Shown here one piece after another: positions 48,253-57,840 of a stretch of 64,000 nt of DNA. The position numbers were made by a program, and so were the translations under genes. Every line of letters starts with the position of its first letter. Position 1 is the first letter of the stretch. The stretch is from Acidimicrobiia bacterium. GTDB taxonomy: Bacteria > Actinomycetota > Acidimicrobiia > IMCC26256 > PALSA-610. The notes beneath the pieces were generated by a model. It was not told the DNA's origin. It saw nothing but the letters and a program-made list of their open reading frames with translations, and did no database searches. The stretch is taken from positions 62,001 through 126,000 of the forward strand of contig DATBAK010000001.1 in assembly GCA_036271555.1 (NCBI GenBank). The letters run 5' to 3'.

Positions 48253-49311
48253 CGTCCGATATGTCCGCTCTACCACCCCGCGTCCGTGGCCGGCGCCGAC
48301 CTCGCCGATCTCTGAGGCGTCGTGTCCGGCGGCCGCCAGGACCGCGACCGCGGGCTCGACCTCGGCAGCCGGCACGATCGCGACCATTCCGACGCCGAGG
48401 TTGAACACGTGCTCCATCTCGTCGTCGGCGACGTCGCCGGCGGCCTGGATCTCGGCGAAGATCCGGGGCTCGGGCCACGAGCCGCGCCGCACGACCGCGT
48501 CGACGTCGTCGGGGAGCGCACGCGCGATGTTGTCGGGCAGTCCGCCCCCGGTGATGTGCGCAAAGCCGTGGACCTCGACGGCGTCCACGAGCGCGCGCAT
48601 CGCCGGCGCGTAGATGACGCTCGGCAGCAGCAGCTCCTCGCCGAGCGAGCGATCGGCGCCCGGCCACGCGGGATCGTCGAGCACGCGTCCGCGGCGATCG
48701 AGCAGCGCCCGCCGCGCCAGCGAGTACCCGTTGCAGCGCAAACCGGGACTCGCGATGCCGATCAAGCGGTCGCCGGCCCGCACGCCGCGCGGCAGCACGC
48801 GCGAACGCTCGACGACACCGACCGCGAAGCCGACGAGGTCGAACTCGCCCGGCGCCATCAGGTCGGGGTGCTCCGAGGTCTCACCACCGAGCAGCGCGCA
48901 GCCCGCGGTCACACACCCGTCGGCGACCCCCGCGACGATCTCTTCGACCTCGTCGGGCACGAGGTGACCCATCGACACGTAGTCGAGGAAGAACAGCGGC
49001 TCCGCGCCCTGCACCGCGATGTCGTCCGCCGACATCGCGACAAGGTCGATCCCGATCGTCCGCCGGCGGCCCGTGAGGCGCGCGATCACCGACTTCGTGC
49101 CGACGCCGTCGGTCGACGACACGAGCACCGGATCGTCGTAGCGCTTCCAGTCGATCGCGAACAGTCCGCCGAAGCCGCCGAGATCGCTCACGACCTCGGG
49201 CCGGAACGTCTTGCGGACGTGCGTCTTGATGAGCTCGACGGTCTTGTCGCCCGCCGCGATGTCGACGCCCGCGTCGCGGTACGTCAGCGGCGCGCCGTCG
49301 CGCTCGGTCAC
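48250..49311 (-). CDS. purM: Phosphoribosylformylglycinamidine cyclo-ligase
   Basis: The 353-residue protein makes AIR from FGAM (step 5 of purine synthesis). Markers are YRDAGVDIAAGDKTVELIK, VSSTDGVGTKSVIA, GIDLVAMSADDIAVQGAEPL, LLGGETSEHPDLM and HITGGGLPDNIARALP. GTG 49311 lies 8 bp after the purF stop, so purF-purM form an operon. Confidence 0.95.
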   Translation of the reverse strand: MTERDGAPLTYRDAGVDIAAGDKTVELIKTHVRKTFRPEVVSDLGGFGGLFAIDWKRYDDPVLVSSTDGVGTKSVIARLTGRRRTIGIDLVAMSADDIAVQGAEPLFFLDYVSMGHLVPDEVEEIVAGVADGCVTAGCALLGGETSEHPDLMAPGEFDLVGFAVGVVERSRVLPRGVRAGDRLIGIASPGLRCNGYSLARRALLDRRGRVLDDPAWPGADRSLGEELLLPSVIYAPAMRALVDAVEVHGFAHITGGGLPDNIARALPDDVDAVVRRGSWPEPRIFAEIQAAGDVADDEMEHVFNLGVGMVAIVPAAEVEPAVAVLAAAGHDASEIGEVGAGHGRGVVERTYRT

Positions 49312-49319
49312 GCGCGCGC

Positions 49320-50762
49320 TCAGACGGGCTCGACGCTGGGGAGGTGCAGCACGCGCTCGTCCTCCAGCACCAGCTTCATGTCGCTCTCCGGAACCGGCAC
49401 GGGGTAGTCGCCGGTGAAGCACGCGGTGCAGAAGCCCTCGGCGCCCGCACCCGTGGCCGCGATCAAGCGGTCGAGCTCGAGGTACCCGAGCGAATCGACG
49501 CCGAGGAAGTCCTTGATCTCGCCGACCGACATGTCGGCCGCGAGCAGATCGCTGCGCTTGCCGGTGTCGAGGCCGTAGAAGCACGGCCACTTGTACGGCG
49601 GCGACGACACACGGAAGTGCACCTCGGTCGCGCCCGCCTCGCGGAGCAGCGCGATCGTCTCGCGCGTGGTCGTGCCGCGCACGATGGAGTCGTCGACCAC
49701 GATGACGCGCTTGCCCTTCACGTTCGACGGCAGCGGGTTGAGCTTGATGCGGACGCTCGCGCCGCGGGCGTGCGCACGCGGGTCGATGAACGTGCGCCCG
49801 ACGTAGCGGTTCTTCACGAAACCGTCGCCGTACGGGATGCCCGACTGGCGCGCGTAACCCTGCGCGGCGGGGACGCCCGACTCGGGAACCGGCATCACCA
49901 TGTCGCCGTCGACCGGCGCCTGGCGCGCGAGCTCCTCGCCCATGCGCTGGCGCGCGGAGTGCACGCTCTGCCCGTACAGCTGCGTGTCGGGGCGCGCGAT
50001 GTAGACGAACTCGAAGAGGCAGAGCTTCGGCGTCGGCTCCGCGTAGCGGATCGAGCGCACGCCGTTGGCGTCGATCGCGACGAGCTCGCCGGGCTCCACC
50101 TCGCGAACGAAGTGCGCGCCGACGATGTCGAGCGCCGCGGTCTCCGACGCGAGGACCCAACCGCCCTCGGTGCGTCCGAGCACGAGGGGCCGGAATCCGT
50201 GCGGGTCGCGCACGCCGAAGAGGTGCGCCTCGTCCATGAGCACGAGCGAGAACGCGCCGGCGAGCTTGGGCAGCACGACCTGGAGCGCGTGCTCGAGCTC
50301 CCGGCCGTCGGAGCGTTCGATGTCTTCGTAGGCCCGGCCGAGCAGCTCGCCGACGAGCTCGCTGTCGGAGGTGAGCACGCCGGGCAGCATGCCGAGGCTC
50401 TCGGCGAGCTCGACCGTGTTCGTGAGGTTGCCGTTGTGCCCCAGGGCGATGCCGGCGTCGCCGACCGAGCGGTACACCGGCTGCGCGTTCCGCCACGTGC
50501 TCGACCCGGTGGTCGAGTAGCGCACGTGGCCCATCGCGAGATGGCCGTCGAGCGGCGCGAGCTTGAGCTCGTTGAAGACCTGGCTCACCAGGCCCATGTC
50601 CTTGATGACCGTGATCATCTCGCCGTCGCTGGCGGCGATGCCGGCGGACTCCTGGCCGCGGTGCTGCAGCGCGTACAGCCCGAGGTACGTGAGGTGGGCG
50701 ACCGGCCGGCCCGGGGCGTACACCCCGAAGACCCCGCAGGCCTCGCGAACCTGGTCGTCCAT
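49320..50762 (-). CDS. purF: Amidophosphoribosyltransferase
   Basis: The 480-residue protein commits PRPP to purine synthesis. A short propeptide (MDDQVREA) precedes the nucleophile Cys of [10 protein letters not shown]. The glutaminase block [11 protein letters not shown] and the PRTase loop [15 protein letters not shown] are present. Four cysteines in [16 protein letters not shown] and GFCTACF match the iron-sulfur ligands of the Bacillus-type enzyme, so oxygen-labile regulation is likely. A GATAAT box lies 6 nt before the ATG; GGAGG overlaps the spacing. Confidence 0.96.
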   Translation of the reverse strand: MDDQVREACGVFGVYAPGRPVAHLTYLGLYALQHRGQESAGIAASDGEMITVIKDMGLVSQVFNELKLAPLDGHLAMGHVRYSTTGSSTWRNAQPVYRSVGDAGIALGHNGNLTNTVELAESLGMLPGVLTSDSELVGELLGRAYEDIERSDGRELEHALQVVLPKLAGAFSLVLMDEAHLFGVRDPHGFRPLVLGRTEGGWVLASETAALDIVGAHFVREVEPGELVAIDANGVRSIRYAEPTPKLCLFEFVYIARPDTQLYGQSVHSARQRMGEELARQAPVDGDMVMPVPESGVPAAQGYARQSGIPYGDGFVKNRYVGRTFIDPRAHARGASVRIKLNPLPSNVKGKRVIVVDDSIVRGTTTRETIALLREAGATEVHFRVSSPPYKWPCFYGLDTGKRSDLLAADMSVGEIKDFLGVDSLGYLELDRLIAATGAGAEGFCTACFTGDYPVPVPESDMKLVLEDERVLHLPSVEPV

Positions 50763-50768
50763 GCCTCC

Positions 50769-50774
50769 ATTATC
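50769..50774 (-). promoter_or_regulatory. -10 box (GATAAT) of purF
   Basis: On the minus strand GATAAT is followed by 6 nt and ATG 50762. GGAGG within the gap could act as SD only if transcription starts further upstream. Confidence 0.5.
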
Positions 50775-50838
50775 CCATGCCCGCCGCGGTCCTCCGGGCT
50801 TCGGGGCCCTCGTCCGGGCACGACTACCGTCTGCCGCC

Positions 50839-51390
<552 letters not shown>

Positions 51391-51397
51391 GCCGCTG

Positions 51398-52522
51398 ATG
51401 CCCGGCGGCGCCCCGCTGCGGCTGCACTGGTTCCTGCCGACCGGCGGCGACGCGCGCGACGTGCTGCCCGACGACGACGATCCCTCGCGCCGGCCGCCCG
51501 ACCTCGACTACCTCGCCCAGATCGCGGTCGCGTGCGATTCGCTCGGCTTCGACGGGATGCTCACGCCCTGCGGCACCGGCTGCGAGGACGCGTGGCTCGC
51601 GACCGCGGCGCTCATCCCGCTCACGAAGCGGGTGAAGTTCCTCGTCGCGTTCCGGCCCGCGTTGCTCACGCCGACGCTCGCCGCGCAGATGGCGTCGACG
51701 TACCAACGGTTGTCGGGCGGACGCCTGCTCGTGAACATCGTGACCGGCGCGGAGCCGGCCGAGCTGGCGCGCTTCGGCGTCTTCGCCGACAAGGAGACGC
51801 GCTACGCACGAACGGGCGAGTTCGTGGAGGTGATGCGGGGCGCGTGGAGCGGCGAGCCGTTCGACTACCAGGGCGAGCACTTCACGGTCGAGCAGGCCAC
51901 GACGCGCGTGCCGCCCGATCCGATCCCGCGCATCTACTTCGGCGGCGCGTCCGACGCGGCCGAGCGCGTCGCCGCGCACCACGTCGACGTGTACCTCGCG
52001 TGGGGCGAGCCGCCCGACATGGTGTCGGAACGCGTCGCGCGCATGCGCGCGCTCGCTGCGGAAGCCGGTCGCACGCTCGACTTCGGCATCCGGTTCCACG
52101 TCATCGCACGGCCGACCGCCGACGAGGCGTGGGCCGCGGCCGACGCGTTGCTCGCGCACATGGATCCGAACGCGATCGCGGCGGCGCAGCGCGACTTCGC
52201 GGCGACGCAATCGGTCGGTCAGGCGCGCATGGCCGCGCTCCACGGAGGCGACGCCGACCGACTCGTCGTGTACCCGAACGTGTGGGCCGGCATCGGCTTG
52301 GTGCGCGGCGGCGTCGGTACCGCGCTCGTCGGCTCGTACGACGAAGTCGCGGATCGCATCGCGGAGTACCACGGCCTCGGCTTCGACGAGTTCATCCTCT
52401 CGGGCTATCCGCACCTCGAAGAGGCGTACTGGTTCGGTGAGGGCGTGATGCCGCGTCTGCGTGAGCGCGGCCTGCTCGCCGAGCGCGAGCGCGGCGCGGG
52501 CGCGGTCTTCTCGTTCCGATGA
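51398..52522 (+). CDS. ssuD: Alkanesulfonate monooxygenase (FMNH2-dependent)
   Basis: The 374-residue luciferase-like enzyme has the SsuD pattern: LHWFLPTGGDARDV, FDGMLTPCGTGCEDAW, QMASTYQRLSGGRLLVNIVT, FRPALLTPTLAAQMA. It releases sulfite from alkanesulfonates. The reductase SsuE and transporter genes are not adjacent. Overlaps none; GATASE follows 4 bp later. Confidence 0.9.
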   Translation: MPGGAPLRLHWFLPTGGDARDVLPDDDDPSRRPPDLDYLAQIAVACDSLGFDGMLTPCGTGCEDAWLATAALIPLTKRVKFLVAFRPALLTPTLAAQMASTYQRLSGGRLLVNIVTGAEPAELARFGVFADKETRYARTGEFVEVMRGAWSGEPFDYQGEHFTVEQATTRVPPDPIPRIYFGGASDAAERVAAHHVDVYLAWGEPPDMVSERVARMRALAAEAGRTLDFGIRFHVIARPTADEAWAAADALLAHMDPNAIAAAQRDFAATQSVGQARMAALHGGDADRLVVYPNVWAGIGLVRGGVGTALVGSYDEVADRIAEYHGLGFDEFILSGYPHLEEAYWFGEGVMPRLRERGLLAERERGAGAVFSFR

Positions 52523-52526
52523 GCGC

Positions 52527-53234
52527 GTGACGGGTCGCGTGCGCGCCGGTCTGCTCGTCGTCGGCCACGTCGACCCGCGCAGCACGCACATCGCGGGCGA
52601 CTACACCGAGCTGTTCTCCGCGCTCCTCGCGCCGGTCGGCGTCGACGTCGTGCCGTACTTCGCCGATCGCGGCGAGCTCCCGGCATCGCTCACCGAGTGC
52701 GACGGCTGGTTGTGCTCGCCGAGCCGATCGTCGGTGTACGACGACGAGCCGTGGATCGCCGGCGTCGAGGATCTGCTGCGCGCGGTCGTCGCCGACGACG
52801 TTCCGTTCGTCGGGATCTGCTTCGGACATCAGCTGCTCGCGCAGGCCCTCGGCGGGCGCGTCGAGCGCGCCGAGGACGGGTGGGGCGTCGGCGTGCAGCC
52901 GTACGAGCTGATCGAGCCGTTGCCCGGCTCCGACGCGCGCGGCTCGTGCGCGCTCATCGCGAGCCACCAGGACCAGGTCGTCGCGGTGCCCGACGCCCTG
53001 CGCGTGATCGCCCGCTCCGACTACTGCCCGGTGGCGGGGCTCGCCGCGGGTGAGCGCGTCTGGACGGTGCAGGGGCATCCGGAGTTCGTGCCCGCGCTCG
53101 CCGACCATCTGCTCGGCCTGCGCGTCGAGCTCATCGGCGCGGAGCGGGTCGCGACCGCGCGCGCGTCGCTCGCGCGTCCGACCGATCGCGAGGCGGTCGC
53201 GCGCGCGATCGCGTCGACGTTCGGCGCGCGTTAG
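52527..53234 (+). CDS. Class I glutamine amidotransferase
   Basis: The 235-residue protein has a full GATase triad: the Cys in FVGICFGHQLLAQALGG and the His/Glu in VQGHPEFVP. There is no synthetase partner beside it. Relatives annotated as GMP synthase-like GATases act in varied pathways. The GTG start lies 4 bp after ssuD, so it belongs to the sulfur block. It converges with purL. Confidence 0.85.
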   Translation: MTGRVRAGLLVVGHVDPRSTHIAGDYTELFSALLAPVGVDVVPYFADRGELPASLTECDGWLCSPSRSSVYDDEPWIAGVEDLLRAVVADDVPFVGICFGHQLLAQALGGRVERAEDGWGVGVQPYELIEPLPGSDARGSCALIASHQDQVVAVPDALRVIARSDYCPVAGLAAGERVWTVQGHPEFVPALADHLLGLRVELIGAERVATARASLARPTDREAVARAIASTFGAR

Positions 53235-53244
53235 CCCTTCGCCG

Positions 53245-55539
53245 TCAGCCGGCGATCCCGAGCGCGGCCGTGAGGCCGTTCGCCCAGGTGTGGTGCGCGT
53301 CGGCGAGCGCGGCGTCGAACGCGTCCGACACGCGGAGCCGGTCGCCGCCCGCGATCCCGATCTCGGCGGCGGGCACGCCCGCGGTCGCGGCGCGCTCGAG
53401 CACCGCCGCGACGTCGGAAGTCGCGACGACGACGCGCGACGTGGATTCGGAGAAGCACTGCTCGGCCGGTGTGCACGCGTCCGCTCCCGGCGCGCGCGCG
53501 AGGTCGACGTCGAACCCGAGCTGCGCGCCGAACGCCATCTCCGCGAGCGCGACCGCGAGCCCACCGTCGGCACAATCGTGGATGCCCGAGGCGCGACCGT
53601 CGCGTACGAGCGCGGCCACGACGTCGTGGAGCGCACGCGCGCGGTCGAGGTCGGCGCGCGGCGGCAGGCCGTACGCGTAGCCGTGCAGCACCGACGCCCA
53701 CTCCGAGCCGCCGAGCTCCGCGTCGGTCGTGCCGAGCACGACCAAGTGATCACCCGCGTCGAACCGCGGCGTCGGTGGCCGACGCGCCAGGTCGTCGACG
53801 ACACCGATCACCGCGACGACGGGCGTCGGGTCGATGTCGGTGCCGCGCGACTCGTTGTAGAAGCTCACGTTGCCGCCGACGACGGGGATGCCGAGCGCCT
53901 CGCACGCCTCGGCGATGCCTTCGACCGCCTCCGCGAACTGCCACATCACCTCGGGGTGCTCGGGGTTGCCGAAGTTGAGGCAGTTCACGAGCGCGCGCGG
54001 CACCGCGCCCGAGCACGCGACGTTGCGCGCCGCCTCGAGCACGACGAGCCGGCCGCCGGTGCGCGGATCGAGCCGGCAGAACCGGGCCTTGCCGTCGGTC
54101 GAGAGCGCGAGCCCCTTCGTCGTCTCCTTCACGCGCAGGACCGCGGCGTCGGCACCCGGCGCGACGACCGTGTTCAGGAAGAGCTGGTGGTCGTATTGGC
54201 TCCAGACCCAGCGCTTCTCGGCGATCGTCGGCGTCGCGAGCAACGCGAGCAGCTCGCTCGTGAGGTCGGTTCCGGGCGCGAACTTCTCGCGCAGCATCGG
54301 TGCGGGGTCGTCGGCCTGCCGTTCGGCAAGGTCGGACGGCACCGCGCGCGGCCGGTGGTACACAGGACCGTCGCCGAGGCTGCCGGCGGGCACGTCGGCC
54401 TCGGGCTCGCGATCCGACGACACGGAGATCGGCGCCTCGCCGATCGGCGGCGCCGGTTGCTCGCCGGGTACGCCCCACGCGTCGAACACGCCGTTGAAGA
54501 CGCGGAAGCGCCCCGTGTCGTTCACGCGCCCGACGACCTCGGCGCGCACCTCCCAGCGGAGCGCGAGCTCGAGCACCGCGTCGAGGTTCTCGGGCGTGAC
54601 GATCGCGAGCATGCGCTCCTGGCTCTCGGAGATCAGCAGCTCCACGGTGCTCATCCCGGGCTCGCGCCGCGCGACGCGCGCGGCGTCGAGATCCATGCCC
54701 ATGCCCGCCTTCGCCGCGGTCTCCGACGCCGCGCACGAGATGCCCGCGGCGCCGAGGTCCTGCACACCGACCGCGAGGTTGCGATCGAGCAGCTCGAGGC
54801 ACGCCTCGATCAACCGCTTCTCCTCGAACGGATCGCCGACCTGCACCGACGGTCGCTTCGCCTCGGAACCCGCTTCGAAACCCGCCGACGCGAGCACGCT
54901 CGCCCCGCCGATGCCGTCGCGTCCCGTCGACGAGCCGAGCAGCACCGCGAGGTTGTCGGCGCCTTCGGCGCGCGCGAGCACGAGCCGCTCGTGCGGCAGC
55001 ACACCGAGACAGAGCACGTTCACGAGCGGGTTGTCGCGGTAGCAGTCGTCGAAGACGACCTCGCCGCCGATCGTCGGCACGCCCACCGCGTTCCCGTAGC
55101 CGCTGATCCCGGACACGACGCCTTCGAACAGGTAGCGCGTGCGCGCGTCGTCGAGCGAGCCGAACCGCAACGGATCCATGAGCGCGATCGGGCGGGCGCC
55201 CATCGAGAAGATGTCGCGGATGATGCCGCCGACACCGGTCGCCGCGCCCTGGTACGGCTCGACGGCCGACGGGTGGTTGTGGCTCTCGATGCGGATCGCG
55301 ATCGCGATCCCGTCGCCGATGTCGATGACACCCGCCCCCTCACCGGGGCCGACGAGCACCCACGGCGCCTCGGTCGGGAAGCGCGAGAGGTAGGGGCGCG
55401 ACGACTTGTAGGAGCAGTGCTCCGACCACATCACCGAATACATCGCGAGCTCGAGGTCGGTCGGCTCGCGCCCGAGCTCGCCCACCACGGCCGCGAGCTC
55501 GTCGTCCGTCATCCCTAGCTGGCGGTGACGCGGCTCCAT
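53245..55539 (-). CDS. purL: Phosphoribosylformylglycinamidine synthase subunit PurL
   Basis: The 764-residue small-type PurL makes FGAM together with PurS and PurQ. Markers are ELAMYSVMWSEHCSYKSSRP, RIESHNHPSAVEPYQGAATG, FDDCYRDNPLVNVLC, LGAAGISCAASETAAKAG, VGGNVSFYNES and HDCADGGLAVALAEMA. The ATG at 55539 has AAAGGGATC upstream. It is separated from purS/purQ by a methyltransferase and a plus-strand gene. Confidence 0.96.
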   Translation of the reverse strand: MEPRHRQLGMTDDELAAVVGELGREPTDLELAMYSVMWSEHCSYKSSRPYLSRFPTEAPWVLVGPGEGAGVIDIGDGIAIAIRIESHNHPSAVEPYQGAATGVGGIIRDIFSMGARPIALMDPLRFGSLDDARTRYLFEGVVSGISGYGNAVGVPTIGGEVVFDDCYRDNPLVNVLCLGVLPHERLVLARAEGADNLAVLLGSSTGRDGIGGASVLASAGFEAGSEAKRPSVQVGDPFEEKRLIEACLELLDRNLAVGVQDLGAAGISCAASETAAKAGMGMDLDAARVARREPGMSTVELLISESQERMLAIVTPENLDAVLELALRWEVRAEVVGRVNDTGRFRVFNGVFDAWGVPGEQPAPPIGEAPISVSSDREPEADVPAGSLGDGPVYHRPRAVPSDLAERQADDPAPMLREKFAPGTDLTSELLALLATPTIAEKRWVWSQYDHQLFLNTVVAPGADAAVLRVKETTKGLALSTDGKARFCRLDPRTGGRLVVLEAARNVACSGAVPRALVNCLNFGNPEHPEVMWQFAEAVEGIAEACEALGIPVVGGNVSFYNESRGTDIDPTPVVAVIGVVDDLARRPPTPRFDAGDHLVVLGTTDAELGGSEWASVLHGYAYGLPPRADLDRARALHDVVAALVRDGRASGIHDCADGGLAVALAEMAFGAQLGFDVDLARAPGADACTPAEQCFSESTSRVVVATSDVAAVLERAATAGVPAAEIGIAGGDRLRVSDAFDAALADAHHTWANGLTAALGIAG

Positions 55540-55679
55540 CGACAGATCCCTTTCGCAACGGCGTTTCGAGACTAACGAACCGCTTGGAACGACCGCGCGT
55601 CGCCGCTCGGGTCGAATACGGCGAATTGCATTGACTACTATCCTCCGAGCCGAATTCACCAGCGGATGAGGTTGACCAC

Positions 55680-56099
55680 ATGCCCGTTAAAGCCAAGAAG
55701 ACGCCCATGAGCGCGGCGCACAAGCAGGCGCTCGCCGAAGGGCGGGAGCAGAGTCGTGTCGTACGTGAATACCTCGATGCGCTCGAGGCCCACAAGCCGA
55801 AGCGGGGCCGCAAGCGCACCGCCGATAGCGTGAAGAAGAACCTTGCCGACGTGAACCAATCGCTGAAGTCGGCGATCGGATCGGGTCGGCTCGAGCTGAT
55901 CCAGCGCCGCCGTGACCTCGAGGTCGAGCTCGCGAGCATGCAGGCCGGCGGCACCGACGTCACTGCGCTCGAGAAAGCTTTCGTCAAGGTCGGCAAGAGC
56001 TATGCCAACCGAAAGGCGATCTCCTACGCCGCTTTTCGCGAGTTCGGTGTGCCTGCCGACACGCTGAAGCGGGCCGGCATCAGCCGCGCCGGCGCCTAG
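55680..56099 (+). CDS. Basic coiled-coil protein of unknown function
   Basis: The 139-residue protein is lysine/arginine-rich (PVKAKKTPMSAAHKQALAEG; KPKRGRKRTADSVKKN) with a central coiled coil and alanine-rich C-terminus. No family is recognised, but nucleic-acid binding is plausible. GAGG lies 9 nt before the ATG. Stop overlaps the convergent methyltransferase by 4 bp. The 55540-55679 gap upstream is a divergent promoter region with an AT-richer stretch. Confidence 0.65.
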   Translation: MPVKAKKTPMSAAHKQALAEGREQSRVVREYLDALEAHKPKRGRKRTADSVKKNLADVNQSLKSAIGSGRLELIQRRRDLEVELASMQAGGTDVTALEKAFVKVGKSYANRKAISYAAFREFGVPADTLKRAGISRAGA

Positions 56100-56881
56100 C
56101 CGCCGGCCGCCGCCACTCGCTCGAATACGAGCTGGCGGAGCCGCCACGAGATTGCATCCAGAGTCGGGTCGTCGACCCGTCGCTGCAGCGCGTCGATCAG
56201 CTCGTCTCGCTCACGACGGGACACGACCGCGTCGGCGGACGCGTCCCACGCGCGGGCGTTGCGCCAGAACATCGCCGCCGCGGTGCCGGCGGTGATGCGC
56301 GGGACGACCGATCGGTCGAGCACGCGCCGGAAACCGGGCGGCGTCGGCGTGGCCGCGAGCGCAGCGCCCGCGTACATGTCGGCCCCGGCCGCGGCGACGA
56401 CGGCCGCCACGATCGCTTCGTAGCGCGCGAACAGGGGATCGTCGCTCACGATCTCGTCGGGCTCCTCGAGGGCGAGGCGACCGCCCGGACCGACTGCTCC
56501 GCACCAATGCGCCACGGTGCGCTCGATATCGGGCAGGTGCGACAGCAGCAAGCGCGCGTAGACGACGTCGAATCCGCGCCCACCGGCCGCGGGCAGCGGC
56601 TCGGTCGCGTCGGCGACGAGCACCCGCGCCGCGGGAACACGCGCACGCGTGTGCTCGGCGAACGTCGGTGAGCGTTCGACCGCGACGATCTCCGCGTCCG
56701 GGAAGGTCGCGGCGAGCAGCTCGGTGCTGTAGCCGGGCCCGGGTCCGAGGTCGAGCACGCGCGCCACGGTGCCCGTGATCGTCGAGAGCAGTGCGCGGCT
56801 CGTCGGCTCGAACGCGGCGGCCACGATCGCCATCCGCTCGGTCGCGATATCAGAGTCGCCGAAGGTGTACGACGAGCTCAA
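56096..56881 (-). CDS. SAM-dependent methyltransferase
   Basis: The 261-residue protein has class I motif I LDLGPGPGYSTELLAATFPD, motif II IVAVERSPTF, motif IV FDVVYARLLLSHLPD and GRLALEEPDEI. Its TTG start overlaps the purQ stop (TTGA), so it is translationally coupled to the purine operon. The substrate is unknown. The coupling suggests a purine-linked or stress-linked role, but this may be only operon hitch-hiking. Confidence 0.82.
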   Translation of the reverse strand: MSSSYTFGDSDIATERMAIVAAAFEPTSRALLSTITGTVARVLDLGPGPGYSTELLAATFPDAEIVAVERSPTFAEHTRARVPAARVLVADATEPLPAAGGRGFDVVYARLLLSHLPDIERTVAHWCGAVGPGGRLALEEPDEIVSDDPLFARYEAIVAAVVAAAGADMYAGAALAATPTPPGFRRVLDRSVVPRITAGTAAAMFWRNARAWDASADAVVSRRERDELIDALQRRVDDPTLDAISWRLRQLVFERVAAAGG

Positions 56882-57567
56882 GCCGCGGAGCGGTCGGCGC
56901 GTGCGCCCGCGGCGTGCAGCAGCGACTCGAGCAGCACGACGCCGTCGGCCGAGCCGAGCAGCGCGTCGCTCGCGCGCTCGGGGTGGGGCATGAGCCCGAC
57001 GACGTTGCGACCTTCGTTGCACACACCCGCGATGTCGTCGAGGCTGCCGTTCGGGTTGTCGGCGTACCGCACCACGACGCGATCCTCGGCCTGCAACTTC
57101 GCGAGCGTCTCCGCGTCGCAGACGTAGTTGCCCTCGAAGTGGTTGATCGGCACGCGCAGCCGTGCGCCGCGCGCGGCGCGGTTGGTGAGCGCGGTCGTGT
57201 CGGTCTCGACGCGCAGCTCGACGGTCTCGCAGAGGAACTTCATGCCCGCGTTCTTCTGCAGCGCGCCCGGCAGCATGCCCGCTTCCGTGAGCACCTGGAA
57301 GCCGTTGCAGATCCCGACGACCGGTCCGCCGCTCGCGGCGAAGTCGCGCACCGCGTCCATCACCGGCGAGAAGCGCGCGATCGCGCCGGTGCGGAGGTAG
57401 TCGCCGTGTGCGAAGCCGCCGGGTACGACGATCGCGTCGGCGCCGCCGATCGTCTCGTCGCCGTGCCAGCAGATCCGGGCCTCGCCGCCGAGGTGCTCGA
57501 TCGCCCAGACGACGTCCTGCTCACAGTTCGTGCCGGGGAACAGCACCACCCCGACGGTGGCGCTCAC
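56878..57567 (-). CDS. purQ: Phosphoribosylformylglycinamidine synthase subunit PurQ
   Basis: The 229-residue glutaminase supplies ammonia to PurL. GVVLFPGTNCEQDVVWA, VVPGGFAHGDYLRTGAIA, VVGICNGFQVLTEAGMLPGA with the Cys nucleophile, and LMPHPERAS with His/Glu are all present. GTG overlaps the purS stop (GTGA). Confidence 0.96.
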   Translation of the reverse strand: MSATVGVVLFPGTNCEQDVVWAIEHLGGEARICWHGDETIGGADAIVVPGGFAHGDYLRTGAIARFSPVMDAVRDFAASGGPVVGICNGFQVLTEAGMLPGALQKNAGMKFLCETVELRVETDTTALTNRAARGARLRVPINHFEGNYVCDAETLAKLQAEDRVVVRYADNPNGSLDDIAGVCNEGRNVVGLMPHPERASDALLGSADGVVLLESLLHAAGARADRSAA

Positions 57568-57827
57568 GCGCGCGTCAGCTCCTCGATCCGCAGCGAGTAG
57601 TCCTCGATCACCGGGTTCGTGAGGATGCGATGGCACATCTCGTCGACCTGCGCGGTCGCCGTCGCCACGTCGGGAGCGTCGACGACGAGACGGATGCTCT
57701 TGCCGATACGCACCTGTGACACGTTCGCCCAACCGAGCGCGGGGAGCGCCCGCTCGACGGTCGCGCCCGCCGGATCGAGGATGCCCGGGCGGTGCGTCAC
57801 CTCGACCTGGGCTTCGTAGCGCGGCAT
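57564..57827 (-). CDS. purS: Phosphoribosylformylglycinamidine synthase subunit PurS
   Basis: The 87-residue bridging subunit of the PurSQL complex. VEVTHRPGILDPAGATVERA and VRIGKSIRLVVDA are typical. A TAGGAT box lies 7 nt before its ATG and begins with the purC stop codon. Confidence 0.95.
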   Translation of the reverse strand: MPRYEAQVEVTHRPGILDPAGATVERALPALGWANVSQVRIGKSIRLVVDAPDVATATAQVDEMCHRILTNPVIEDYSLRIEELTRA

Positions 57828-57834
57828 CGACGCG

Positions 57835-57840
57835 ATCCTA
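57835..57840 (-). promoter_or_regulatory. -10 box (TAGGAT) of purS; TAG is also the purC stop
   Basis: On the minus strand the sequence reads TAGGAT, 7 nt, then ATG 57827. The TAG is the termination codon of purC, so a stop codon and a leaderless promoter element share bases. Confidence 0.5.
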
